A stretch of 64,000 nucleotides of DNA. Origin: Pratylenchus scribneri (taxonomy: Eukaryota > Nematoda > Chromadorea > Rhabditida > Pratylenchidae). Under the pieces are notes generated by a model, which had not been told where the DNA came from, did no database searches, and saw nothing but the letters and a program-made list of their open reading frames with translations. Location of the stretch: positions 62,001 to 126,000 of the forward strand of contig JAQSEB010000064.1 in the NCBI GenBank assembly GCA_030063045.1, written 5' to 3'. A program made the translations under genes and the position numbers. Each line of letters opens with the position of its first letter. Position 1 is the first letter of the stretch. Below, one piece after another: positions 46,214 to 57,457 of the stretch.

Positions 46214-47658
46214 AGATCGAAGAAGAATAGAATTAAAAACAAAACCATATGCCGCCAATTTAATTATTCCAATGCTGATATTATGACCATTGTATTTGGG
46301 GAATATCAGCTAAAATTTTTATGCCATATTTTTCATAAAAATTTCAAACTGATATTGCACAATTACAAGGTCCTTTTTTGGTAGAGGGAGGAATGAATGA
46401 ATTAATTGTGTTGTTGCGCCTTGAATTACATTTGTGAGTACTGTAATAATTGAATGGAAAATGATAATCATTTGGGATGGGAAGGTCTTTTCTGGATTGA
46501 ATTCCAAATTGAAATGATTAAGATGAATGAATTGGAATGGGAATTTAAAGGGATTGGCCAATGAATTCAAAAAAATGGGGGCGGGTTCAAACTTCAAATA
46601 AACCTGGGTATGGAAAAATGTGGGTAAATGATTTAAAAGAGGAAGAGACAATCTTTTGGATTTTGCCGATGGACTGCTGTCAAATTGGCCGATAGAAATG
46701 GCTAGATGTGGAATATTTTTTCTGATTTTTTGCATTTATCGAATGATCGTTTGTGAAGGTTGGTGCTATTCAAAGCATTGTTTGTGGCGACCCCAATAGC
46801 TTTGGCCTTTCTCATTTTTTGCCTTTTCCCTTGGTTCTTCTCATTTCCAAGCTTTTCCCCAACACCTCGAATGGACCGCAGCAACTCTTATCTGGCTTTA
46901 CAATCTCCGTCCGCCCTATGGCCCAACCCCATTCCCCGTAGATCGGCAAGTTTCTCTCAGGCCAAGTCATCGTTTAGCCTTCTTTTTAAAAAAAATTGAC
47001 GATGTGGAATGGAAAAATGCGGTAAAAATAGTGGTGAAATCGGTACAACCACAACTTTGGGAAAAAGTTTTAAAAATAAATGCCACAATTAAATTGTCAT
47101 GCTAATCATCGAGGATTATTAAAGTCCAATATGAGTAAAGTTAATTAATTATATTATAATCATGGGGCGGATTTAAATATGTACTAAAATATGGCCAAAA
47201 ATATGCAAATTTCGACAAATTTTCTTAAGACAATTTTTGATCAATCGATTAAAATATACTATACCTAATTAAGACATTTTATCCAAATGAGTTTTCGTTT
47301 TTCGATTTTCGTTTTCGATTTTCGGAATTTTTTTTTTGTTTTTCAGGGATTAAACCTTAACTTTTGGAAAAACCTTAAAATCAGTCCAGTTTCGAAACAT
47401 TATTTAATGAATGGTAAGCAAGAAAAACATAGTTTTTATTTTCATTTTTTCACTGAATTGAGGCTTCAGCTACAACCCTCCTTCCACACCAGTGGCTAAA
47501 AAAATAATTCACAAATAAATTCGACAATAATTAAAAAAATTTGATTAATTTAGTTAATAAATAATTAATAAATTGTATAACTTATGAAGAGTTTAATGGC
47601 ATTTAAAGGAAATAAAATTGTCATAATCAAATCAATTTTTATTTAGATTAATTTATAA
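46214..47658. other. Intergenic region with a dispersed repeat copy
   Basis: About 1.4 kb between the DHRS4-like gene and cardiolipin synthase. At about 47281-47415 is a copy of the repeat also seen at 24798 (shared GGATTAAACC, AACCTTAAAATC and GAAACAT-ATTTAATGAATG). Open frames at 46319-46735 and 46760-46999 lack start or splice support. Confidence 0.5.
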
Positions 47659-48648
47659 ATGAGTCGATTAATGACCAATATTTTGCGGCCAATTTATATC
47701 CGTTCAATTTTATTGCCTTCGACATCATCAATTTTATTCGGTAAATACATCACCCCTGCGGCCGTTGTTAATACATTTCCAATGATCAGACAAAATTCTC
47801 AAAAACCAACAATTTCAACAGGTTCTTTCCATTTTAATTTCATTTTAATTCGATATTTTATTTAGTAGGATCATCCACTTCCACATATAAAACAATACCA
47901 AATTTGCTTTGTGCCCTCAGAATTGTTGCCAGCCCAGTGATTGGTTGGCTAGTCATAAGCGAAATGTATTGGCCAGCGTGTCTTCTTTTTACAGCAACTG
48001 CACTGACCGATTTGGTATTTTTTTAATGAATAATCAAATTTATTATCATAAAATTTCAAGTTTGATGGGCTCATAGCACGTAAATTCCCATCTCAACGTT
48101 CTCTTTTTGGAAGCATCATCGACCCTCTTGCCGACAAAATTTTAATCAGCACACTTTTCGTCACTCTCACTTACATGGAATATATTCCAGGTATCCAAAT
48201 TATATTTTTAAGCTTAATATTTTTAAGTTAATGTTACGGCCATTGTTCTCAGCCGTGATTTTTGTCTTCTTGCCGGAGGCATGGTCGTTCGATATCGATT
48301 ACTTGAACCACCGGTCACATTTAAACGCTTTTTCAATCCAAATATTTCCTCAATCCGGATAATGCCATCCAAAATTAGCAAAGTAATTTTAATTTATTTT
48401 TTTATTCATTTAATTCTAGTTGAACACAATACTCCAAATGGCACTGGTTTCTGCCAGCCTTGCTAGCACTGTTTTTGATTTCGTTGATCATCCAGCACTT
48501 CGTGCCCTCCAGTAAATTTTACGGAAATAGTTTAAAAAAAAATTTTAATTTAAGGATTTTGACCGTCTTGACGACCATTTATTCCGGCATTCAATATGGA
48601 TTTCGAAGTGGAATTTTACGGGAGAATATGCGGACGAAAGTAAAATAA
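47659..48648 (+). CDS. CRLS1: Cardiolipin synthase (CDP-alcohol phosphatidyltransferase)
   Basis: Six or seven exons encode the mitochondrial inner-membrane enzyme joining CDP-diacylglycerol and phosphatidylglycerol to give cardiolipin. The CDP-OH motif is intact: [13 protein letters not shown], then [11 protein letters not shown], giving DxxDGxxARx8Gx3Dx3[20 protein letters not shown] and [17 protein letters not shown] match the CRLS1 core, with four or so membrane segments. The N-terminal roughly 50 residues are Arg/Ser-rich and lack acidic residues ([19 protein letters not shown]), a typical mitochondrial presequence. The stop follows NMRTKVK. The eukaryotic CRLS1 type, not the bacterial phospholipase-D type, is clear. 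Confidence 0.93.
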
Positions 48649-48880
48649 TACAAATATGAAAAATTCTTAATTTCTTTTTTCAATTTTTCATTTGCTCAAA
48701 TTTTTATAAATGCATCCGAATAAATTTACACATTTAAAAAATATTCATAATCTTGGTTTTGATTGGTTTTAAAAAATTTGGGTTATTTTATGCTTCAATA
48801 TTAATTGAAAATTAAAGCATTGAGATATGAAAAAATATTTTGAACTGCTCCAACTTTGTTTCCATTGGCTCCAAACATTT

Positions 48881-49111
48881 TTAATCATTTCTGAATAGTC
48901 CAGCAAATAAAGCAAATCTCCTCAACCGGGTATCCAAATCCTGGCCAAAAATGCTAAAAACATTTGTTTGTTAATTCATATAAAAATCGATTGAATTTTA
49001 CCCGCTATCTGGCATCGGTTCTTCTCTGTAACGATATCGACCTTCAGCTGATTTTATGGACAGCAAAATTAAACTGCTGATGAGGACCAACAAAATTAAT
49101 TTTAAAAACAT
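48881..49111 (-). CDS. Short secreted peptide precursor (60 aa, two exons)
   Basis: Not recognised. Exon 1 starts at 49111 with a strong signal peptide (MFLKLILLVLISSLILLSI, cleavage likely after KSAEG), continues RYRYREEPMPDSG, and joins through a GTAAAA donor and TTTTTAG acceptor to exon 2 (IFGQDLDTRLRRFALFAGLF, then RND and TAA). The join is in phase. A dibasic LRR site divides the mature part, leaving FALFAGLFRND at the end. There are no cysteines. This layout (signal, short spacer, dibasic site, short tail) fits a neuropeptide-like precursor, but there is only one candidate peptide and no C-terminal amidation glycine, so the assignment is speculative. It is followed by 3' sequence convergent with cardiolipin synthase. 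Confidence 0.65.
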
Positions 49112-49961
49112 AATTTCGATTTATTTCTGAAGGAATAAATTAGAAGACAAATTTATAAATAAGGCCATAGCCAAAATATTAATAAAGAAAGAATTGTGCG
49201 AACGCCAAAATTCCCAAATATAATTGGTCAACATCATTGCGTCCCATCAAATTCGCTGAACAGCCCTCCACCCTCCGCCCTCTCCATCCAATTTGATTTG
49301 TCGGTACAAGTTTACAGCAGGCGTGAATTTGGAGTTTTGTGAACAAATGAACGGAGGAGGTAAAAGTAGTGTAGTGGTTGCTCTGTACAATCATCAAAGA
49401 GGAATTGGAAATTGAAGACTGAAGAGAGAGAGGCAAGGAAGGAATATAATTTGATTAAATTTGACGTAATGCGTAGGTGACATTATCACAAAATCAAAGA
49501 GGAAATATTCGGAGCGGAATGCCGAATCCGAAATCCAAATATATTTGGCCAAATATTTCAAGCTCAGCTCATCCCGGCCATAATAGCCCGGTTGGGGTCA
49601 TTTCGGTCTTAAGCCATTTCGGTCTTGGCCTAAGTTTTAAAGAATATTTGAGATAACACACAACACTGTTCATTGAACACACACTTAATCGATTCTACAA
49701 ACACCACCTTCACCTAAATCATATTATTTCACCAATTTCGATGCAAATATAATTAATAACATTTCCACTACTTTTACTCGATAAATATTTTGTCTAATTG
49801 AAAATAAAAAAGAACAATTTATTCAATTAAAACAATGGGTAAATGATGACATACATAATAATGGAAATGTAGGATTAATGGGGTACAACAAATATAGGGA
49901 TTTGATTTATTGTTCTTCCTTCTATCATCAGCAGGTCCCTTCGAGCATCCATGGGCTTTTG
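49112..49961. other. Intergenic region, 5' of the small secreted peptide
   Basis: About 850 bases. A short duplication of CATTTCGGTCTT occurs at about 49599 and 49615. Otherwise AT-rich with no supported gene. Confidence 0.4.
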
Positions 49962-50522
49962 TCATGACTGGTATATTGCATCTATGCACTCCTTTTCCCT
50001 CATTGCTTCTAGATACTTGTAAAATTGATCCGTCATGTCTGTTTCCGGCATAATTTTTCCCGACACATCGCTGATTGTATCCTCGCCCAGCTGAAATTTA
50101 AAGAGATTCATGAATTCACGTTTAAATTAAGAGGTTAAACTCACATAAGATCCTTCGGTGTCCTGCGTTCCATCAATTTCATCGTCTTGCGCATCCGATG
50201 TCCCGTCGATTTGGGTCGGTGATGTTGCTTGAAGAGGAGGCACTTCTCTCTGCGGCTCTGGCTTTGGTGAATTCCTTTGCTGCGGCGTTGACATCGTTTG
50301 TTTGTCCGTTTGTATTGTTGATTTTGGCCTGGTGCGTTTGGTCATTTTGGGCGTCTTCTTTCTCGGCGAACTTTTCTTTTTCTAAAAAGTAAAAATGTAT
50401 TAATCAAAAACAACAACAAAAAAACATACCTTCTTCCGAAAACAGCTGCAGCATTGAATCAGGATAAGTGTTGTATAAAGCATCATGGGAAACACGGCCA
50501 AGCAAGTTAAGATGAAATTCAT
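49962..50522 (-). CDS. Small membrane-anchored Pro/Gln/Thr-rich protein, unknown
   Basis: Not recognised. Three exons encode about 150 residues. A hydrophobic N-terminus (MNFILTCLAVFPMMLYTTLI) is followed by CCSCF and then a strongly basic stretch (RKKKKKSSPRKKTPK), the pattern of a single membrane anchor with possibly palmitoylated cysteines. The middle is Pro/Gln/Ser/Thr-rich (TPQQRNSPKPEPQRE) and probably disordered. The acidic C-terminus (DMTDQFYKYLEAMREKE) looks helical. A TATA box (50586-50592 on the minus strand) lies about 65 bases upstream. It shares a divergent promoter region with the Ulp1-like gene. Splice phases agree. Confidence 0.62.
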
Positions 50523-50806
50523 TGAATTGTAGGGCACTGGCACTGGCTTGTTGGTCGTTTTAAATTAGAGGAAGAATGTGCTGGTTTTTATATGTGAATT
50601 TATTACGATATTGATTATTTGTACATCTACTATAATCGAAGCGAAACTAGATAGAACGATAAACATATCGATTGATTTAATTACGGTATACGTTATACGA
50701 GGACAGTAATTTATATGCGTTAAATTGAAGTATTTAAAGAACGAACTCTTTGATTGATATCACAACTCATTTCACTCAACAAACCGGCACACTAACAAGG
50801 ATCCTC
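50523..50806. promoter_or_regulatory. Divergent promoter of the membrane-protein and Ulp1-like genes
   Basis: A minus-strand TATA box (TTTTATA, 50586-50592) and a weaker plus-strand TATTTAAAG (50731-50739) flank an ATCGAT site (50667-50672, within TATCGATTGATTTAA) and ACAGTA (about 50704). This repeats the arrangement at 7.0-7.3 kb and 19.0 kb. Confidence 0.6.
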
Positions 50807-52910
50807 ATGGCGGGCAGAAGCAACAGCGACGACAACATCGGAGTGACCAAATCAAGGACGCAGCTGAATAATTGTGGTGAGTTTTGGGGATATCATCGAT
50901 TTTATTTCAATTTTAATTTTCCCTTCAATTTGCAGGCACGAACGAACTGACGAAACCGGATGATGAACTCGACCTGCCGGACATATACAAGATGGACGAC
51001 TTCTGGACAGTGCTGGCAGCGGATGAAGAGGTCCAATCAGGAAAATGGGTTAAGGTAAGCAAATTGGGAGCTGAAAATTGATGTAAAATTTCCTTCTTTT
51101 CAGGGCCTCGAAGGGCAGTTGACGTTCAAAGGCTTGCTGGGATTGGCAGATGGACAGTGGCTGGCCAGTGATTGTGAGTTTTCTTGTTTTAAAGTTTAAA
51201 ATAAAATTTTTAATTTTTAGTCATCGACTGTTATCTTGCATTCATCGTCAAAAATTCCTTCCGAGTGCGCTTCATTCCAACCTTTGCAATCCTCAGTTTC
51301 GATAATGCGGGAGATCTTCCATCAAAATGGTATTGGCCCTTGACAAGTGCGGACTTTGTGCTGGCACCGGCTCATCTGTACGGCAAACATTGGGCAATGG
51401 CTGTGGTCAACCTCCTGGAGCGCAACATTACAATTATGGATTCGTATTCAATGCACGACAAAGGACGCGCCAGACAAACAAAGATGAAATTTATGGAGAA
51501 AATTTGGTGAGTTTTTTAACATTCTTGAAATTCTCAAATATATTTGATCATTTTCACAGGGACCTCCTTCATTACGTGGCCGATCAGCAGCAAGAACAAG
51601 AATATTTTGGCTGGTGGAACGATTGGGCTGAGAAGTTTACAGAAGATCGGTTCGTACCGCAGCAGGAGTGCAGGTAAAAACTTTAAAACACGCATTTTTC
51701 AATCAATTCAATTCCCATTTTTAGCGAGGATTCCGGAATTTTTGCCCTCCTTTTTGCCCGTTTTGTCGCCAAGCGGAGTCCGATCGATTTTGGCCCAGAG
51801 CACATCCAATACTTCAGACGCCGATTTTGCTGGGACATTCTGCACACAATCCATGATGAGGCGGGGAGCAGAAGCAGCGGCAGCAGCGATGACATCGTCA
51901 AAGTGACCAAATCAAGGACGAAACTGAAAGACTGTGGTGAGTTCGGGGTTAAATTCGATTTTAGTTCAAATTTAATTTTCCTTTCAATTTGCAGGCACGA
52001 ACGAACTGACGAAGCCGGATGATGAGCTCGACCTGCCGGACATTTACAAGACCGACGACTTCTGGAAAAGTTTGAAGACGAATGAAGTGGTCCAATCGGA
52101 AAAATGGGTAAAGGTAAGCGATTTAGAATAATTCAAATTTTGATACTAAATTGCTGATTTTCAGGGCCTCGAAGAGCAGTTGACGTTCAAAGGCTTGCTG
52201 GGATTGGCAGATGGACAGTGGCTGGCCAGTGATTGTGAGTTTTTGTTGTTTTAAAGTTTAAAAATTTTTAATTTTTAGTCATCGACTGTTATCTTGCATT
52301 CATCGTCAAAAATTCCCACCTTGTGCGCTACATTCCAACCTTTGCAATACTCAGCTACAACAACACGAAGAAAATTCCGGCAGAATGGTATTGGCCCTTG
52401 ACAAGTGCGGAAATTGTGCTGGCACCGACTCATCTGAACAACTCCCATTGGGCGATGACCGTGATCGACATCCCGAAGCGCAAAATCAGGGTGATGGACT
52501 CGCTGAACAAAGGACGCGCCGGACAAACAAAGATGAAATTTATGGAGACAGTTTGGTGGGTTTAAGCATTTTTAATATAATCAAATCTAATTCAATCATT
52601 TTTACAGGGACATCCTTCACTACGTGGCCGAGCAGCAACACGAAGAAGAATATTTTGGAGGATGGAGCGAATGGGATTGCAAAGAGGTTTTGGATATACC
52701 ACAGCAGAAGAATGGGTAGGCATTTTAAAATCATTAAATTTCAATTAATTAAATTCCCATTTTTTCAGGACAGACTGCGGAATTTTTGCCCTCCTTTTTG
52801 CCCGATGTGCCGCCGAACGGAGGCCGATCGACTTTGACCAACGACACATCCCGTACTTCAGACGCCGATTTTGCTGGGACATTGTGCACACAATCAAGAA
52901 AGAAGGATGA
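50807..52910 (+). CDS. Tandem two-domain Ulp1/SENP-like cysteine protease (C48), first domain lacking the nucleophile
   Basis: The gene consists of two consecutive copies of one unit joined in frame with no stop between them. Each copy reads (V)TKSRT.L..CGTNELTKPDDELDL, GLEGQLTFKGLLGLADGQW (or GLEEQ...), DCYLAFIVKNS, WYWPLTSA, the catalytic HWAM region, MDS, and a C-terminal GIFALLFAR followed by FRRRFCWDI. Copy 2 (from about 51890) keeps His (SHWAMTV), Asp (VMDSL), Gln and Cys (PQQKNGTDCGIF), the full Ulp1 set. Copy 1 keeps His, Asp and Gln but reads SEDSGIF, with Ser (TCC) where Cys (TGC) is expected. Intron positions are the same in both copies. C48 proteases cut SUMO or related modifiers; the actual substrate here is unknown. 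The linker DEAGSRSSGSSDD joins the halves. Confidence 0.82.
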
Positions 52911-53501
52911 ATTCGGCAAAAGATGTGAATAAACGATCGCCCCCATTTGTATTATTGTATTGTAACATTTTTCCATATTCACCCATTGTATTATTTTGTA
53001 TTGTAACATTTTTCCATATTGTTTTGTATTATATTGTTGTATATACCAATAAACATGTATAAAAATTGATAAATTCAATCAATGTGTATTTGTGTACTTT
53101 TGGGTTTGGGTGGGGCAAAATGGTATTGGAATTTAGGATTGGACTTGGACAAGAATTGTGAATAAATTAAACCCAACAATCCAATAGTTATTAGTTATGT
53201 ATTCTATTCTCCATTTATAGATACCCAAATAAATTCCACCAAGTCATGATCATGACTTTAATGAGTTTATCAACCACAATATTTTCTTCATCATATGAAA
53301 GCTTCTTTAATTGGTTGGCTTTGTTGTTTTGTCTTGCCTTTTGGGCAGAGGGAAAAGCGAAAAGGTCTTGGACAAACCTTTAAAAAACCGAATTTTTTGC
53401 GATATTAAAAATTAAACATTTTCATTTAGGTTTTTCTTTTTAAATTAAAAATTATCAAAAATCCCATCTTAATTCTTAATCTAATTTGCATTGAACGTTT
53501 A
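52911..53501. other. Intergenic region
   Basis: Begins with the Ulp1-like 3' untranslated region, which contains a duplicated TTGTAACATTTTTCCATATT (about 52960 and 53001) and AATAAA at 53049. The rest is AT-rich with no supported gene before GM130. Confidence 0.45.
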
Positions 53502-56464
53502 ATGGAAGCGAACAATGAGAAGATTATGCATGCTCGAAATTTGGTATGCAATTTACACAATTTAGAGTAAATTAGATATTCTTTCTATAAAGCTAAAAAA
53601 ATTCCAAAAACAACAACAACAAAACAATTTTGTTGGTCCAAACAATGGCAATGGTGGTGGATCAGAAACAGGTTCAACTACATTTCAACCAAATATAAAT
53701 TCAAACAATATGATGAAAATAGAAACTTCATGTAATGAGTCCATTTGCAATGAAGCCAATTCACAATTGTCCAAATCAAGGGAATCTTCTAGACCTCCAT
53801 CCTCGATTGCTCAAGGAAATGATTTGTTGACAAGTAGCCACTTCAATCATGAACAATTTCGATGCCATTCTGTGCCAAAAACTTTTAATAACTCTGAAAA
53901 TGTAAATATTTTAAAAACATCACATTTTAATATGCTTTTTTTAGATTGAATCGAATTCGAATAGTTTATTATGGAATGAATCAAATCATCAAAAACAACA
54001 ACTTGATGAGGCACTTTCCAAATTACAATCTTTACAAAAACATTATGCTGAATTGTATAAAGCCTACAATGAATTAGTCAATCAAAATGGAGAGGGCAAA
54101 AATCAAAACAAATACATTGAACAAATCAATCAATTGCGAACCGTATAATCCATCCGAATTTTGATATATTTTTTCTATTCTAGACTTTAGCCGTTACGAT
54201 GGACGAAAAAACTGCTTTACAGTCAGAATTGAGAGAACTAAAAGCAAAAATGGAATTGATGATTCAATCGACGACGACAAGAAATCATCAAAATGATCAA
54301 ATAAATTCACCAACAACAACAAATTATGAATTGGAAATGAAATTAACAAAATTAATTAATCAAAGGGATCAATTATTGGAGACAATCAAAGGTCAATCTG
54401 AGCAAATTGAGCATCAGAGAAGGGAATGTTCAAATTTGGAGGCGAAATTTGTTTTGGTCCAACAAGATCGACTCGATTCCCAAGTAAAATTATTCAATTA
54501 AATAATTAAACGAAAATGTTTTTTAGGCTCGATTGAAAAGTCTTTTTGAGGAGAAATTACAATTGGAAAAAAGTATGGGACAAATGAAACAAGATTTGGT
54601 AATGCGTGAAATTTATTTGCGGCAATTGGCCAAACATAGCGGAAATGAACAACAACAATTATTTCCTGGACAAAATCAAATTGCCGAAAATACTTTGGAA
54701 AATTCAGGTTTTAATAAACCGCTATAATTGGATATAATGAAATAAATTTTAGAACGGAAAAGAATGGAAGATGAATTGGAAAAAATAAAACAAAAATTGG
54801 AGGATGGACAAAAGCAAATGACAGCTTTGAAAGAGAATTACACAATTTCAATGAGCCAAGCGAATGGACAAATTGAAAAATTGGATGGTGAATTGGCAAA
54901 TTTGAAGACATTAAAAGGCGAAATGGAATCGAGGAATGGATTTTTGGAAGAGCAACTTAGAATTGCCCAAAATGAAATACAAACATTGCAATCAACAAAG
55001 GAAGCCGTAAAAATAAATTCCCAAATTTGTCAAAATTAATATCAAAAATTCAGTCGAATCAGCCAATTTTGGATTTGGAAGAATTGTCCAAACTTCAAAA
55101 ACAAATTGAATTAATTTCAATTGAAAAAGAAAAAATGGAAGAAAAATTAGAGGAAATGTCCAATTTATTGAAATCGAAAAACGAAGAAATGGACAAAATA
55201 AAATTGGCATTGGTCGAAGCAGAGGCAAAAATATTTCAATTGGAACAAACCCAAAATTTGCATTCCACAATGAATTCGGTAATTTTTTCAAAATAATTTA
55301 ATAAACATATTTTAGGATGCGGCAATTCTATCATCGCAATTGCAAAATGAAAAGGCCACTGTGTCGAGGGCAATTGGCCAAAATATTGAATTGAAAAGTC
55401 AATTAAGTGAATTGCAGGACAAAATTGTGGAAGTGGTGAATGAAAGTGCGGCAAAAGAGGATGAACGGATTACGGCATTAGCCACAATTGAAAGGCTTAA
55501 AAAAGAAATTGAAGAATATAAATTGGGCAAGGAAGAAAGGAGGACGAATGGTTTAGACGGTCTTTCAATGGTGAAAACATCAATTGTTACAATTGAACCA
55601 TCAAAATTGAATGGAAATGACGAAGAGGAGGAGGTTTTCTTTTCCAAATTAAATATATTTACATTGTTAATTATAGCCGAATAATGGAAATGAAGAACAA
55701 TCAAAAATGAGCTCAAAAGAAATTCAAACGGACCAACAACAAAATGATGAAGGAAGAATTGGTAATTTTCCATTGTAAATCACAAAATTAGATAAAAATT
55801 TAATTTAGAAAAGGAGCAAAATGGATTGCAAATGAGCGGCCAATTGGACCAACGATTGGAAGAATTATTCAAAGAGAGAGAACAATTTAAAATGGACAAT
55901 CAAAAACTTCAATATTGGTTGACAGCATTGGAGACGGAAAATGAAAGCATTGGGGAATATATCGCACTTTATCGCTTTCAGCGAGGAAATATTCAAAAAA
56001 AGATTTCCGAAAAGGACCAACAATTGCAGAAATTTAAGCAAGAGAATACGGCTTTAATGGTTTTAAACAATTTTTAATAAATTATTAAATTAATTTTAGT
56101 CAAAATTAAATGAACTTCAAAGTTCGGTGCAAACATTTTTGAATAATAAAAATGCAAAACCAACAATCGAGGCACCGACAGAACCAGCAGAGAATAATAC
56201 AATTTCTTCAAATGAAATTGGAACCGGAGAAGAACAAGCAACGGATTTGGATGATCAAAATAATGAATGCGATGAGATTGGACAATTAATGAAGGCATTG
56301 GAAAATAGCAAGGTTAGATTTGAAGGAGGAAACAATCATTCCATTATATTTTCGACCTTAAGATTATTGCTGGAAATCAATCAACTTGTTCAAATGCACA
56401 GCAGAATGCCCAAATTCATTGTACTGGATGTTTGGAATGCCGCGGTGAAATGTACACACTTTAA
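53502..56464 (+). CDS. GOLGA2: GM130-type golgin (cis-Golgi tether)
   Basis: About a dozen exons encode roughly 800 residues, almost wholly coiled coil. The N-terminus ARNLLKKFQKQQQQN resembles the GM130 start, which binds p115. Coiled blocks include LLETIKGQSEQIEHQRREC and NEKATVSRAIGQNIELKSQL with SELQDKIVEVVNES, the latter very close to a conserved GM130 block. The hallmark ENESIGEYIALYRFQRG is present near the end. The protein ends, after an intron, with IHCTGCLECRGEMYTL and TAA at 56462-56464, a short Cys-containing C-terminus where GM130 binds GRASP65 through its terminal residues. The function is vesicle tethering and ribbon assembly at the cis-Golgi. Alternative longer readings past the AGCAAG donor are intronic. 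Confidence 0.85.
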
Positions 56465-57044
56465 CGAACAATCTTGTCGCCTTTTCCAAATTTTAATATT
56501 CTTCTATTTTATGGCAATGCGTAATGTGAACTCTTCCTGCTGGTCTTTTAATGCCTTTTAATCTGTGATATTATTGGCCAAATCTAAAATAAATATTTTT
56601 ATTTATAAAATTTATATTTTTTGTGTTAATTTTAATGAATAAAATGCTAAATCAAATTTTAAATGAAATTATCACCATCATTAGTGTCGATTATCTATTG
56701 ATTTTCGATGTTCCTCCTTTTATTCCTCCGGTAATTCCGATTTCTATTTTAAATTATAAAAAAAAACTCTGGCATTCTGCCACCAATACCATAATCCATC
56801 GACCTAAAAGCATAGTAGTATAATTCGCGGTACATGATAAGTATTGTAGCTAAAAATTAAATTCTAAGAAAGACACTATATAAAAGGAAGTAAATTCATA
56901 TTCTATTCATTCACAAAATACACATTCCTCCCAACAATTCTAAATCCCCAAATTCTCGTCCACCAAATAATCTTTGAACCGAAGATAAGGTAAAATCCGA
57001 TTTTTATGTTATTTCATCTAATCTTTTATTTTTTAGTAAATTCA
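56465..57044 (+). promoter_or_regulatory. Intergenic region with TATA promoter and 5'-UTR intron of the next gene
   Basis: TATAAAA at 56879-56885 lies upstream of a probable untranslated exon. An intron (56990-57036, GTAAAA...TTTTTTAG) then separates it from the start codon. TCGATTATCTATTGATTTTCGA near 56687 is a variant of the ATCGAT block at other promoters, and the stretch from 56759 (AAAAAACTCTGGCATT) is duplicated at 34156. Confidence 0.6.
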
Positions 57045-57457
57045 ATGGATGTTCACACTGAAGAGCCGGATCAACAACAGAATGTGGAGCAGCCAGCGGA
57101 GAACACGGAAGCAGATGTGAAGTCCACGCCTACTGGTGAGTCCATAAAGATTTCATTGTTTTGATTAAACTAATAAATTCCCACATTTTCAGAAGAAGAA
57201 CAGACCTTGCTGGGTGAGTTGCATTGCACAAAATGATAAATTTACAAATCCCTACATTTTCAGCACTGAAGCTCTACAAAGCCGACATTCGATTGAGCCA
57301 CTACACAAGGGAGCGGTTGACTTGCTGCCAAAAGTTGAGATTGAGATGCTGCGCTGCATGCTGCCCTCTACCGGACGATGATGCCAAACTTCACCTGCAG
57401 CAGAAGGGACCCGGACTCAAAGGCAAAAAGAAGACCAACAAGCCCGGAAAGAAATGA
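57045..57457 (+). CDS. Small protein with three Cys-Cys pairs, unknown
   Basis: Not recognised. Three coding exons give 101 residues in three zones. The first 40 are acidic and Gln-rich (MDVHTEEPDQQQNVEQPAEN). The middle holds YTRERLTCCQKLRLRCCAAC followed by CPLP, that is, three vicinal Cys pairs spaced by six and two residues. The end is basic (KGPGLKGKKKTNKPGKK). There is no signal peptide, so disulfide-rich secretion is unlikely; metal binding or palmitoylation next to a basic patch are alternatives. Both introns are preceded by G|GTGAGT donors, and the phases agree. A strict TATA box at 56879 supports transcription. Confidence 0.6.

Noticed and set aside
46760..46999. Hydrophobic then Ser/Pro-rich plus-strand frame that looks protein-like
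   Set aside because: No ATG before the hydrophobic part, a stop just upstream, and no convincing acceptor or partner exon. It could be an orphan exon, but I cannot support it.
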